Part shown: piece by piece, positions 23,864 to 33,130 of the stretch
Position numbering within the stretch: position 1 is the stretch's first letter
Layout: each line of letters begins with the position of its first letter
NCBI GenBank assembly: GCA_947500775.1
Contig: CANMTD010000001.1
Coordinates: 744,001-808,000, forward strand
DNA from: an uncultured Paracoccaceae bacterium
GTDB taxonomy: Bacteria; Pseudomonadota; Alphaproteobacteria; Rhodobacterales; Rhodobacteraceae
Direction: 5' to 3'
DNA: 64,000 nt
Position numbers and translations under genes: made by a program
Notes under the pieces: model-generated
What the model saw: only the letters and a program-made list of their open reading frames with translations
Told to the model about the DNA's origin: nothing
Databases searched by the model: none

Positions 23864-26079
23864 TCGCCAGTAAACCAAGCCCGGTGCAGCCAAAATTTTC
23901 GTTCTCGAAATACGACGGCATCGTGATCGGACAGCAGCCCTATCGCTACTTTGAGACGCGTGAGGAGGGCCACACATTTGTGGCCGCGAAAGGGGTAGGC
24001 GTTCCCCAGGTAATGACCAACGCGGAGATCAGCCGTTACCTGTCGGTCGGGAATTTTGCCTGCACACCGAATGAACATCAGCCTGAGCATCTGCGCGAGC
24101 GCATTCTGCCGGACAATGAACTTCTTTCCCTCAGGGGGCCGGAGGCACAAAAAAAGGCAGCGATGCGGATGGCAACAGTTCAAGCATTCCGTGAGCTGTT
24201 GATGGACGAGACTAAGAATGTCAGCCGCTCAGCTAATTCTGTTAGGCCTTACCTTGGGGTTATCAAACTTCGCGTCGGGGAAATTTTGGCTGAGGGCCAT
24301 CCGGAAGACAGCAGTGAAAGTCTTGCCGTTCCAAGAAAGCTGGGCGCCAAGACGGTGATTGAATGGGAGCGTAAAGAGCGGCGTTTTGGTCTGGCAGGGC
24401 TCTACGATAACATGGTCGAGCGTGGGAACCGTGACCGGCGCCTTACTGCAGATGAGCTGATGATCATGGGTCAGATCGTCAGCAAATACCTCGATGATCA
24501 ACAACCATCTCAGGCGATAATTTTCGGGGAAGTGAAAGACGCCTTCGTCGATGAGAACGCGAAACGTCGTGCCGAAGGACAACCAGAACTGGTTTGCCCC
24601 TCTCGCGAAACCGTGCGGCAGGCAATCCGCAAGCTCAACCCATTCGATGTGACGTTGACCCGGCACAGCCGTCAAGCTGCAAACCGTCAATTCGCGCCAG
24701 TAGGTATGGGCCTGCAGGTGGAAAGGCCCATGCAGCGTGTAGAGTTCGATGAGTGGGACGTTGATGCCATTACGCTGATGGCGGAGGGAGGGTTGTTCCA
24801 CCACCTGACAGCCGAGGAGAAGAAAAAGCTCGGGCTGGACAAGAAGAAAGCGCGCTGGTGGATCACCGTCGCAATTTGTTCTGCGACGCGTTGCATTGTC
24901 GGTATGGTGATTTCCCGTACCCCCAATTCGCAGAGTGCCCTGCGGGTCATCGAAATGATGATGCGCGACAAGGGCGTCTGGGCGGACGCTTGCGGCGGTC
25001 TTTCCCCGTGGAACCAATTCGGGTGGCCTTCGTATATCGTGACCGACTGCGCGAGCTATAACCTTTCGATGCTTGTCCGGACGCGGACGTCCGATTTGGG
25101 GATTACAGTGGAATACTGCCCGGCGGGAGATCCGCAACTGAAGGGCCGGATCGAGCGTGTCTTCGGTACCTTTGCCACGCAGCTTATGCCGAGGTTGAGT
25201 GGGCGTACATTCAGCAACATTGCCGCCCGCGGCGACTATGACTCCGGAGAGCGTGCCTGTCTGAACCCGGAGGAGTTCTGCTCGGTCTTGGTGCGCTATG
25301 TTGTCGATGTTTATCACCGCTCGGCGCATAGCGGGCTGAATGGAGAGACACCGTTGGACTGCTGGAACCGCCTGGTCGAGAAATTCGGTGTCCAGCCGCC
25401 GCCTGACCTTGGCCGTCGCCGTTTGATCTTTGGGCAAGAACATGAGCGCACAGTCACTCGCAAAGGGATCACGGTCTTTGGCGTCCGTTACCATTCTGAG
25501 GTCCTGGCCCGCTATATGGCGCAATCCGAAGAGCGGAAGGTTAACGTTCGCTGGTACCCTGAAGACATCGGCGCAATCTGGGTAGAGTTGAGCGGTCGCT
25601 GGTTCGAAGTTCCTGCAGTCTTTGACAGGTATCGTGGCGTCTCGGCACAGGAGTGGCTGCAGGCGGCAGCAGAAATTCGGGCGCAGAATAATCGCAATGC
25701 GGAAGTTGATCGTTCTGTGGTCCGGCAAGCGCTCGATTTCATCAAAGAAACAAACGGTGCTGCAATGACGCACGTTGGCCTCACTGTGGAAGATTGGTCT
25801 GATGAGCGGATGAACTACGAAGAGGACCGGTTGTTCATCGGTTTCAAGACTTCTGAAACCGAGGCTCAGAACCCCTACGACGGTCAACGCAGCGCGTGGG
25901 GTACCAGCCTTCCTATGGCGGGTTCATCGCCCTCGGACGCATCCGGTGAAAATGATCAGCCTGACCTTACGGAAATTGCTTCCGGCAGCTTTGGGACGAT
26001 CCAATTTCCCGATCATCAGTCTGGCAACGATGCCGATGGGGCTGATGAAAGTAACGCTTGGACCGTAGAGGATAAATGA
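23860..26079 (+). CDS. tnsB: TnsB-like DDE transposase
   Basis: 739 aa. Catalytic triad Asp297 (EFDEWDVDA), Asp396 (IVTDCASYN) and Glu432 (GRIERVFGTF) with the D-D-35-E spacing of Mu/TnsB integrases; a Mu-type C-terminal beta-barrel domain follows. The N-terminal part (ERKERRFGLAGLYDNMVERG) resembles the DNA-binding region of TniA/TnsB. It joins the 3' ends of the transposon to target DNA and binds repeated sites at the ends. The C-terminal ~60 residues are acidic and low-complexity, the place where TnsB contacts TnsC in Tn7. Confidence 0.95.
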   Translation: MIASKPSPVQPKFSFSKYDGIVIGQQPYRYFETREEGHTFVAAKGVGVPQVMTNAEISRYLSVGNFACTPNEHQPEHLRERILPDNELLSLRGPEAQKKAAMRMATVQAFRELLMDETKNVSRSANSVRPYLGVIKLRVGEILAEGHPEDSSESLAVPRKLGAKTVIEWERKERRFGLAGLYDNMVERGNRDRRLTADELMIMGQIVSKYLDDQQPSQAIIFGEVKDAFVDENAKRRAEGQPELVCPSRETVRQAIRKLNPFDVTLTRHSRQAANRQFAPVGMGLQVERPMQRVEFDEWDVDAITLMAEGGLFHHLTAEEKKKLGLDKKKARWWITVAICSATRCIVGMVISRTPNSQSALRVIEMMMRDKGVWADACGGLSPWNQFGWPSYIVTDCASYNLSMLVRTRTSDLGITVEYCPAGDPQLKGRIERVFGTFATQLMPRLSGRTFSNIAARGDYDSGERACLNPEEFCSVLVRYVVDVYHRSAHSGLNGETPLDCWNRLVEKFGVQPPPDLGRRRLIFGQEHERTVTRKGITVFGVRYHSEVLARYMAQSEERKVNVRWYPEDIGAIWVELSGRWFEVPAVFDRYRGVSAQEWLQAAAEIRAQNNRNAEVDRSVVRQALDFIKETNGAAMTHVGLTVEDWSDERMNYEEDRLFIGFKTSETEAQNPYDGQRSAWGTSLPMAGSSPSDASGENDQPDLTEIASGSFGTIQFPDHQSGNDADGADESNAWTVEDK

Positions 26080-27086
26080 ACATGAGCGCAACATTTCCGA
26101 CCATCAACACAACACCTACAGCACTTCCTTCCATCAACACGAAGCTCGCAGCCGTCGATCGGCTGCGGGACAAACATCTCTCGACGCCGCGGGACGTCCA
26201 GTTCCGCAGCTACCTCGACCGGTTGCTGCAGCGCGATGAGCAGGGCAACGCCATTGCCGCACCTCGCCTTTACACTAAGAATGGCGATGCCCGCGGGATC
26301 GCCGTCGTAGAGCCTGCTGGCGGTGGTAAGACATCCCTTGTACTGCATGGTCTCAAAACCCACCCCGCGCTTCAGCCGCGCAATGCTGCGCATCAGCCAT
26401 GGGTTGGGGTTCGGGTGCCCAGCCCGCCTACGGCCAAAAGCCTTGCTATCGAGATCCTGCACGCAAGCGGATATCCAGCGGCCTCGCGCTCAAACGCAGT
26501 GACTGAGGACGACCTCATGCGGCAAGTGCGGCACCGGTTCAAACAGCGTGGAACGGCGATCCTCTGGATCGACGAGGCACATGACCTTTTTGGTGCAGGC
26601 ACACGTTTCAAGGTTGATGTATTCCTGAAAACAGTCCGGAACCTGATGCAGGGGGACGGCGCCGTCAGTGTTGTGCTGAGCGGCATCGAGAGCCTCTGGC
26701 AGATCGCCTCCTGTGATGCCCAAGTCACGCGTCGCTACTGGCGTTTGCCGTTGGCTGATGTCTCGCCGCATTCGGACCGGAGGGCTTTGACCGGTGTCAT
26801 CGCCAATTTCTGCGACGCTGTTGGCATGCAGCCTCCTTCGGCGGATGACCTGGTGGATCGGCTTGTGCACGCCAGTCGCAACCGCTTCGGTCGTTGTATC
26901 GAGAACATCCTCGCGGCCCTCGAAATTGCGGCATTGGAAGATGCCAATGAATTGATGATCAACCACTTCGCCGAGAGCTGGGGTATGCAGGAAGGTTGCG
27001 CCATGGGCCAGAATGTCTTTCTGGCACGCCATTGGGCCACGATTGATCTGGGCGAGACGAAGCTCACTTCGGCGGGAGAACGCTAA
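26076..27086 (+). CDS. tnsC: TnsC/TniB-like AAA+ ATPase
   Basis: 336 aa. Walker A EPAGGGKTS (79-87) and Walker B AILWIDEAHD (161-170) identify the TniB/TnsC ATPase that links target selection (TniQ) to the transposase. ATG 26076 overlaps the tnsB stop; ATG 26082 is an alternative start. It is shorter than Tn7 TnsC (555 aa) and closer in size to TniB-type proteins. The stop shares a base with the tniQ start (TAATG). Confidence 0.93.
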   Translation: MNMSATFPTINTTPTALPSINTKLAAVDRLRDKHLSTPRDVQFRSYLDRLLQRDEQGNAIAAPRLYTKNGDARGIAVVEPAGGGKTSLVLHGLKTHPALQPRNAAHQPWVGVRVPSPPTAKSLAIEILHASGYPAASRSNAVTEDDLMRQVRHRFKQRGTAILWIDEAHDLFGAGTRFKVDVFLKTVRNLMQGDGAVSVVLSGIESLWQIASCDAQVTRRYWRLPLADVSPHSDRRALTGVIANFCDAVGMQPPSADDLVDRLVHASRNRFGRCIENILAALEIAALEDANELMINHFAESWGMQEGCAMGQNVFLARHWATIDLGETKLTSAGER

Positions 27087-28909
27087 TGCTGGCACCTCAC
27101 ATCCCCTTCGACCAGAACGAAAGCCCTCTGTCTTTTGCAGCGTTCCTCGCTGAGACCCACACAGGTGGCCACCTGGTGCCATTCCTTCACGATTTCCAAG
27201 TTGCCCCCGAAGATATGGCTTCCAATAACGAGAAGGCGCTTAGCCGGTTGGCTGAGGTCTCTGGTGTCCCGCTTGCCAATCTGCGCGCGAATGCCGCCGT
27301 GCGGATCGGGAAGCGGGCATATGATCTCCGCGGCGAGATGGTCTCTGCCGAGTTTCTGGCCAACCCTTTCACCGTCTTCTGCCCTGCGTGCTTGGCAGAA
27401 GACGATCAGACTGGCAGGCGCCGTGGACGTTGGGAGTGGTCTCTCTCCGTGGTGAGGACATGTCCGCACCACTCGATTCCACTCGTCAGGCAGGCGAAGG
27501 CTAAGTGGGATGACAAGTTTCATGAACTCAATCGGCGCGTGCCTGAGCGTGGAGACGAGCTTGATGAGATGATCGCAAAGGCACCGCGCCGTTCAGTGTC
27601 CCCGCTCCAGGATTATGTTCTGCGCCGTCTGGATGGAAAATCCGGGCCGGTCTGGCTGGACGCACAGACTTTGGATCAAGCAACACGTGCGACCGAACTT
27701 CTCGGTGCGTTGCTGGCATTTGGACCCCAGCAGAAGTTGCCTGAACTGTCCCAAGATGACTGGGACTTTGCCGGGCGGATGGGGTTCGAATGCACTTCGC
27801 AAGGCGAGGACGGCATTCGTCCAGCACTTCAGTCACAAATCCACAAATTTGATTGCGCATCTGGCACCCCTGGTGCGCGCAAAATTTTCGGATGCTTCTA
27901 CAATGCCTTGGCACATTCCAAGTCACTCAAAGAGCCAGGAGACATCGTCCGCATTCTTAGGGAGGTGATCGTTGAAAACATTGCGCTCGCTGCTGGGGAG
28001 AAGGTCCTGGGCGTCGCACTGCCTGAGCGTCTGCTGCATACAGTGGCGTCGCTGGCCAAGGAGCAAAAACTGGATGCACGGACCCTGCGCAGCGTGTTGG
28101 TGGCTGCTGACGTCATTCCGGAAAACGCCCCTGCGCACTTCCCGATCCCGGTGGGCAAAGGCAGGGAGGTTGCGAGCCGCATAAAACGCATGGTTCATGT
28201 GATTTCTTTGCCCGATTTCATGAATTGCGCCCGCCCTCTGGTGGATCAGCTTTTCTCTGATCGCCTGCTCACACCCATCTATTCTGGGAGCCCCGGAGTG
28301 AAAGGTCGGACGCAGAAATCCGTTGATCAGGAGGAGATTGCCATGCTGGTTGGCAAGCTTCAGGCAAAGGCGGTTTTGAATGACCAACCATCTGCTGGGA
28401 TGGTGACGATTTCAAAAGCTGCGGAAAAGGCCAAGGTTCCGGCGGTGGTAGTAGTGCACTTGATCCTCGGAGGCTTTCTCGGTCGCGTAGCCTGCGTCAA
28501 TGACCTGGAAGGGATCGGCGCGATTTTGGTGGATCCGGACGAAGTGAAAAGTCAGAAAGAAACTGTCACCGCGGGAATGTCTTCGATGGAAGCGTTCTCA
28601 GCCCTCAAGATACCGAAAGAGGTTGGTTGGCGGCTGGTTGACCATCATGACGAGACAACTCAGCTGGCGGTCTTCGAGATTATCGGTCCAGAACAGGATC
28701 ACAAAATCTTGCGGTTCGATCCCGATAGCGTGGCAGGGTTCAAGGCAACCTTTACTACGCCGGCTCGTCTTGCAGAGCAGTATGATCTGCAAGTTGGGGA
28801 AGTCGTGGGACGCCTGAAAAGATCAGGAGTTCGGCCCGCAGTTTCCAAGGCTTCAGTGGGTGTGGATTTCTACCGGATCTCAGATTTGCGCGAAGCTCTC
28901 TTCACTTAA
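27086..28909 (+). CDS. tniQ: TniQ/TnsD-like target-selection protein
   Basis: 607 aa. The N-terminal TniQ domain has a zinc finger, Cys99-Ala-Pro... CPAC (99-102) with Cys126 and His129 (RTCPHH), after the typical PFDQNESPLSFAAFLAE start. The length is closer to TnsD (508 aa) than to the ~400-aa CRISPR-linked TniQ, and the C-terminal half could carry sequence-specific DNA-binding modules. No cas genes or CRISPR array were seen, so attachment-site targeting as in TnsD is the simpler model. The target is unknown. It is the last gene of the operon and is followed by a strong terminator. Confidence 0.92.
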   Translation: MLAPHIPFDQNESPLSFAAFLAETHTGGHLVPFLHDFQVAPEDMASNNEKALSRLAEVSGVPLANLRANAAVRIGKRAYDLRGEMVSAEFLANPFTVFCPACLAEDDQTGRRRGRWEWSLSVVRTCPHHSIPLVRQAKAKWDDKFHELNRRVPERGDELDEMIAKAPRRSVSPLQDYVLRRLDGKSGPVWLDAQTLDQATRATELLGALLAFGPQQKLPELSQDDWDFAGRMGFECTSQGEDGIRPALQSQIHKFDCASGTPGARKIFGCFYNALAHSKSLKEPGDIVRILREVIVENIALAAGEKVLGVALPERLLHTVASLAKEQKLDARTLRSVLVAADVIPENAPAHFPIPVGKGREVASRIKRMVHVISLPDFMNCARPLVDQLFSDRLLTPIYSGSPGVKGRTQKSVDQEEIAMLVGKLQAKAVLNDQPSAGMVTISKAAEKAKVPAVVVVHLILGGFLGRVACVNDLEGIGAILVDPDEVKSQKETVTAGMSSMEAFSALKIPKEVGWRLVDHHDETTQLAVFEIIGPEQDHKILRFDPDSVAGFKATFTTPARLAEQYDLQVGEVVGRLKRSGVRPAVSKASVGVDFYRISDLREALFT

Positions 28910-28950
28910 CATAATGGGGCTTACAAGCCCAATCTCATATTCGAACTCCA

Positions 28951-28980
28951 AAGCCGCCCAACAGGGCGGCTTCTTTTTTT
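28951..28980 (+). terminator. Rho-independent terminator of the tns operon
   Basis: Stem AAGCCGCCC / GGGCGGCTT with loop AACA, followed by CTTTTTTT, 41 nt after the tniQ stop. Confidence 0.92.
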
Positions 28981-29165
28981 GCAAGATTCCTTCAGGATTT
29001 TATAAATTTCAATCGGCTGTTTCGCGCCGTATGCGAGTGGACCAATAATGCTTGCAGAATGGCCAATCTATCGGCCGTCGCTTTCTTCGTCTTAAATAAA
29101 AACAATGAGTTAGCTGGTTTTAGTGGCCGACAAATGGTTGCTGGAACATGGACGTACCCAAAGTT

Positions 29166-29216
29166 TTGCCATTTTGCCCCTAGGAATTGCCATTCTGGTC
29201 TCATAAAATTGCCATT
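29166..29216 (-). repeat. Three tandem transposon-end repeats (candidate TnsB sites)
   Basis: TTGCCATT occurs at 29166, 29187 and 29209 (AATGGCAA on the minus strand), spaced 21 and 22 bp, the spacing of TnsB sites in Tn7-like ends. On the minus strand, site 3 with its flank, AATGGCAATTTTATG then AGACCAGAATGGCA, closely matches AGTGGCAACTTTATG then GGGACAAGAATGGCA at 35277-35306 on the plus strand, allowing one gap. The two clusters are therefore homologous inverted ends. The cluster lies 257 nt past tniQ. Confidence 0.75.
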
Positions 29217-29676
29217 GGCTGTTTTTGCTTTCCCAAACCAGATTTGATGCATGGACTAAAGTTTGCCTAAAGAAAGCGGCGGGAAGGCACGCAAGCCTTT
29301 GCCTTTGCAGCATCTGTCAGAGGGTTTCTTTTGAGGTGTTTGCTGAGCAAAGGTGGAACAGCCTTTCTCGGCTTTTGGAACGAAAATTAGAATTTTTGTA
29401 CCACCCTAAAAGACCATTAAAAGAAGGTAGCTGGGAAGGTAGATACGTCGGGTGCAGAACAGCTCTTAACGAAGTACGGCAGCTCGTAGCTGTCGTTACT
29501 TGGCATTCGATTGGGCCAGTGTGTCCGCTCGTTCTATGGCTGCGGTGAGCTAATTGTCAGAAATCTAGATGTAAAATTAATGGCTGAGAAGTAAGCGTTG
29601 CAACTGACCCCCTAAATAGGGGCTTAGCACATTCGATTTGAGAAAATATGATGTTCCCAAAAAGGATACAGGCATC

Positions 29677-30111
29677 ATGAATACTCAAACATTAGGTGCG
29701 CTCTCAAGTGATCAGAAAATCGACAAAGTTTTCCACGCCTTCGGATATTCAATTCCCGTCGGGAAAGATGGCCGCCGTTTGTGGCCCACAAAGTTCAAGC
29801 GCGAAATGGCGTATCGAATGAGATCCGGCACGCTCTCAATCGGTGACGTCCAGAGGACGTGCCAGGTTTCGGACAAGACTGCCTACGCTTGGCGGAAGGG
29901 GCCGAAGCAAAAGAATTCGGCAAAGCGACAAAAAGTCCAGGAACCGGTACCAGTATTTGCCGAGATCAAGGTTCAACATGATGTGCCAGTTAAACAAACC
30001 GAAACGTCTCACATTGTTTTCAAACGCGCCGGATGTGAATTGTTGCTGCCATCTACTTACCCCGTCGCGGGCTTGGTCGGCCTCATCCGTGCATTCGAAA
30101 GCGGATCATGA
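29677..30111 (+). CDS. tnpA: IS66 family accessory protein TnpA
   Basis: 144 aa from ATG 29677 after AAGGA; an upstream TTG start at 29638 is less likely. The N-terminal half has a helix-turn-helix region (RLWPTKFKREMAYRMRSG, then IGDVQRTCQVSDKTAYAWRKG) typical of IS66 OrfA. The end overlaps tnpB as ATGA. The exact function of TnpA in IS66 transposition is not settled. Confidence 0.8.
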   Translation: MNTQTLGALSSDQKIDKVFHAFGYSIPVGKDGRRLWPTKFKREMAYRMRSGTLSIGDVQRTCQVSDKTAYAWRKGPKQKNSAKRQKVQEPVPVFAEIKVQHDVPVKQTETSHIVFKRAGCELLLPSTYPVAGLVGLIRAFESGS

Positions 30112-30458
30112 TTTCTCCAGCGGGCAACTTCAAATTTTACGTGGCCAGCAAGCCGGTCGACTTCCGAAAGGGGATGGACGGCCTCGCAGCGATTGTTCAA
30201 AACGAATTTGATCTTGATCCGTTCAGCGGGGCTATCTTCATTTTCCGCTCGAAACGTGCGGACCGGCTCAAGCTGATCGTCTGGGACGGCACGGGCCTTG
30301 TGATGACTTACAAGAGGATCGAAGGCAAAGGCTTTGAGTGGCCGCGCATTCAAGATGGTATGATCAACATGAACAAGTCCCAGTTTGAGGCCCTATTTGA
30401 GGGCCTCGACTGGAAGCGGGTCACCGCCAGAGGAATGCGCCGTCCTGTGGCGGTTTAA
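30108..30458 (+). CDS. tnpB: IS66 family accessory protein TnpB
   Basis: 116 aa. FYVASKPVDFRKGMDGLAAIV, IFIFRSKRADRLKLIVWDGTGLVM and YKRIEGKGFEWP are hallmark IS66 OrfB segments. It is intact and translationally coupled to tnpA. No tnpC follows, so the pair is an orphan. Confidence 0.92.
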   Translation: MISPAGNFKFYVASKPVDFRKGMDGLAAIVQNEFDLDPFSGAIFIFRSKRADRLKLIVWDGTGLVMTYKRIEGKGFEWPRIQDGMINMNKSQFEALFEGLDWKRVTARGMRRPVAV

Positions 30459-30507
30459 AACAAACAGCATTGAGACCGGATAACACTTCAAAGGTTAGAA
30501 TCGCGAG

Positions 30508-31073
30508 ATGACGAATTGGTATACTGCGGACACGCATTTTGGACATGAAAACGTCATTCGTTTTTGCGATGGACCTTTCAAGTCAGCGTCTCATATGGAC
30601 GGCATCCTGCTCGAAAACATGTGGAAGGCCGTGAAGCCAGATGATGATCTGTGGATTATTGGAGATTTTGCATTTGGAGCACCAGCCAAAGATGCGGCTT
30701 ACCTAGATCAAATCTAGGCCAATTGCCAGGAGCACGCAAGCACCTGATCATTGGCAATCACGACAGCGATCTCACCCAGTCATTGAGCTGGACGTCTGTT
30801 TCAATGATGGCCGAAGTGCCCGATGGGCCGAAGAATCAGCGAAATACGCTTTGTCACTACCCAATGATCACATGGAACCATGCTAGACGTGAAGCACTCC
30901 AGTTGTTTGGGCTCGTACACAACAATTGGCGCGGTTCGCGAAATTCCGTCAATGTCGGCGTCGATGTCTGGGATTTCATGCCGGTTCAATACGATGATGT
31001 CGCACGGCGGGCACGTCAGTTGCCTATCAACAAACATTGGTCAGACGTCGAGCATCGCAAGGAACTCGACTAA
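30508..31073 (+). pseudogene. Metallophosphoesterase, broken by a frameshift
   Basis: The first frame (30508-30717) gives MTNWYTADTHFGHENVIRF with the metal-binding DTHFGH motif and WIIGDFAFG, then stops at TAG. The reading continues one frame back from about 30710 with LGQLPGARKHLIIGNHD (the GNHD motif) and runs to 31073, including MITWNHARREALQLFGLVHNN. Together they make a complete calcineurin-like phosphoesterase of the phage/accessory type with a one-base deletion. No slippery heptamer is visible at the junction, so decay is more likely than programmed shifting. Confidence 0.85.
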
Positions 31074-31595
31074 CTCCCGACATTCGCCACGATCGGTGCG
31101 AAATGACGTAGTGCGGACGAAGCCGCTGTTGGATCGAATTGATTGAATGTCCGCAATAGACACACCAGATTTCACTGACGGCCTCTGGCTTTGGGTTAAA
31201 GTGGGGTGTCCCGAGCTAAAAAATTGCCGCGGTAATCTATTGAGGGAAGCACGATACATGGAGGCCTACGAAACCGCAATTCTCGTACCGAATATGAAAG
31301 CCCGTGGCCTTTGGGTCGAATAAAGCATCCTGCCCTAATCTGGATCGCCGCATCTGCCGCTCGGTTTCGGCTCGAAACCTAAGGGCGGCCGCTGTGGTAT
31401 CAGGCTAAAGGCAGGGCGCTATGGTCGAGGATCAGGCGGGGTTGTTCTGGAACGTGTCATGCGGCGCGTTGCGCATGACCCTGACATCCATCGACTCGTT
31501 CACGGCCCAAGGATTATCGCGCGGCGGCCTGTGGCCTTGTTCGCGCGCGGGGCATGGGGCGGAAAGCATCTGACGTTCGCATGTGATGCGGTATG
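31074..31595. other. Region without a supported gene, probable insertion debris
   Basis: Short frames only. A frame from 31421 begins MVEDQAGLFWNVSC, faintly reminiscent of IS5-type transposase starts, but stops after ~50 codons. The base composition switches from AT-rich to GC-rich near 31340, which may mark a junction. Confidence 0.4.
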
Positions 31596-32165
31596 TCAGA
31601 TGTCCTCTATGCGCGGCTTGCAGAGCCCGAGCTCAGTTGCCGGCTTTCCAATTCGCCTCAGATCCCTAGACATCAGCACATGAGAGAGAGACTGGCTGAC
31701 ATCTGTCTCTGGTACTACAGCTATTGCCCAGCTGTTAACGTTGTCTTTGGCGTCGAAGTTGGTGTTCAGGATCAGCACGTGACGCTCGGCGATCTCGGCA
31801 ATCTGATTGTCCTCGATCTCGGCCAGCGCGGTCGCGGTCCAATCTTGACCCAGTTCAATCACGGCGTTTTCGATGTGGACCTTGCCATCCCTTGCCAACA
31901 CGACCTGACCTTCCACCGCACCGATGGGGCGTAAATATCTTCGCTCGCCCAATTTCGCATAGACCGCCTGGTTGACACAAAGGCTTGGTGTCATGCGATA
32001 GGTGTAAACGATATTGTCTTCGAGCCCTGCCAGATCGCGACCATTGGTTATGATGCGATGCTCAACCAAGCGATCAAAGGCGAGCATAGCGGCGAACATC
32101 GCGACCCAGGGCGCGGCCCCCCGTATCGTACGGTTTTTCCACCATGGTACGGATTGATCGGTCAT
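31596..32165 (-). CDS. Small membrane-anchored protein, third gene of AAA-TPR operon
   Basis: 189 aa. One N-terminal hydrophobic segment (residues ~15-30, GAAPWVAMFAAMLAFDRL) preceded by basic residues, then a mainly beta-type soluble domain (ENIVYTYRMTPSLCVNQAVY, VEGQVVLARDGKVHIENAVI). Topology is likely N-in with the domain in the periplasm. No family recognised; it is not a signal peptidase, as no Ser/Lys dyad motif is seen. It starts 9 nt after the TPR gene and has no clear ribosome site, so translation is probably coupled. Confidence 0.7.
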   Translation of the reverse strand: MTDQSVPWWKNRTIRGAAPWVAMFAAMLAFDRLVEHRIITNGRDLAGLEDNIVYTYRMTPSLCVNQAVYAKLGERRYLRPIGAVEGQVVLARDGKVHIENAVIELGQDWTATALAEIEDNQIAEIAERHVLILNTNFDAKDNVNSWAIAVVPETDVSQSLSHVLMSRDLRRIGKPATELGLCKPRIEDI

Positions 32166-32174
32166 GGATGCGTC

Positions 32175-33128
32175 TCAGTACTTTTTCAGTTTAACGGGCT
32201 TCGAACGGCCAAAGAGCATATCGTAGTGTTGTTGCGAGATAGCAAGGAAATAGCAAGCCAGCAAAAGGGCAATCATCACTGTACCGGCCCTGACAAATCC
32301 AATGCCGAACAGGATCAAAAGAGGGAAAAACAACAGGTTTACCGAGTCTGCCAGGATGTAGATTCCCAGCAAGAATCCAGCTATCGCCACATATTTATTC
32401 GCGTGGGCCCTCAAAAGATGACCGGCTGACAGCATCAAGAGGAAAAGATAGGCTCCGGGATAGTAGAAAAGCCATGAAACACGGCTCAGGAAGACCATGC
32501 GCCGTTTGCTTGGGTCCAGCGCGATGGCCCTTTGCGCATAGGAGCGCGCGCTTGCCAGCCGTCCGATTTGAAACCGATTTGTGGCCATTGCGCACAGCAA
32601 GTCGACATCGTTTGGATAATGCTCCAGCGCCTGGTCGAGATGATAGTCCGCTTCAAATACGTCGTTGAGCTGATGCAGGAAAATGCCCTTCGTTCTGCTC
32701 TGATCCGGCAAGAAGGTGTCGGGAATCTCTTCCTCGATTGTCTCGCGTATAGAGCGCATGTCACCCTTCTTCGCCGAGGTGATAATCTCCATCGCGTGGA
32801 TCGCGCCCGACGCGCCCGGAAAGTTTTGCCGGAACGCTTTCAGACTGGCTGCCATTTCCTTTTTACGGTTCAATGCCGCCAGCGCCCTAAACCTGTTGAT
32901 GTGAATTCCTATGGCATTCGGATGTCTTGCGAGCCATGCATCGCAAAAGTCGAGTGTTGATTTGGCATCGCCCTTTTTCAGCAGCAATTCGGACATCAGG
33001 TTGCCGGCTGAGATATCGTCCGGTCGGTTCTTCAGGATGGTACTGAGAATACGTTCGGCACTGGCATAGTTGCCCGCGTCGAACAATGCGCGTGCTGTTT
33101 GGATTCCCTCTGCATTACCGTCGGCCAT
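32175..33128 (-). CDS. TPR-repeat protein with C-terminal membrane domain
   Basis: 317 aa. The N-terminal ~200 residues are helical repeats with TPR character (ARALFDAGNYASAERILSTIL, then DVFEADYHLDQALEHYPND and ARSYAQRAIALDPSKR). The C-terminal third has three to four hydrophobic segments (WLFYYPGAYLFLLMLSAGHLL; YVAIAGFLLGIYILADSV; LLFFPLLILFGIGFV; VMIALLLACYFLAIS). The repeats presumably face the cytosol and recruit partners such as the AAA ATPase encoded 2 nt upstream. No named family recognised. Confidence 0.85.
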   Translation of the reverse strand: MADGNAEGIQTARALFDAGNYASAERILSTILKNRPDDISAGNLMSELLLKKGDAKSTLDFCDAWLARHPNAIGIHINRFRALAALNRKKEMAASLKAFRQNFPGASGAIHAMEIITSAKKGDMRSIRETIEEEIPDTFLPDQSRTKGIFLHQLNDVFEADYHLDQALEHYPNDVDLLCAMATNRFQIGRLASARSYAQRAIALDPSKRRMVFLSRVSWLFYYPGAYLFLLMLSAGHLLRAHANKYVAIAGFLLGIYILADSVNLLFFPLLILFGIGFVRAGTVMIALLLACYFLAISQQHYDMLFGRSKPVKLKKY

Positions 33129-33130
33129 GA

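Larger units (their letters stand above)
29591..30458 (+). mobile_element. IS66-family remnant: left end, tnpA, tnpB, no tnpC
   Basis: GTAAGCGTTGCAACTGACC at 29591 matches the GTAAGC start of IS66-family inverted repeats. It is followed by the two accessory genes tnpA and tnpB. The tnpC transposase gene and right inverted repeat are missing; a metallophosphoesterase gene comes next instead. The remnant is therefore not autonomous. Confidence 0.75.

Noticed and set aside
30700-30720. Programmed -1 frameshift in the metallophosphoesterase gene
   Set aside because: No slippery heptamer or downstream structure is visible at the junction; a simple deletion in decaying mobile DNA is more likely.
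31421-31570. IS5-like transposase start (MVEDQAGLFW)
   Set aside because: Only a vague N-terminal resemblance over about ten residues, and the frame ends after ~50 codons with no catalytic motif or terminal repeats.
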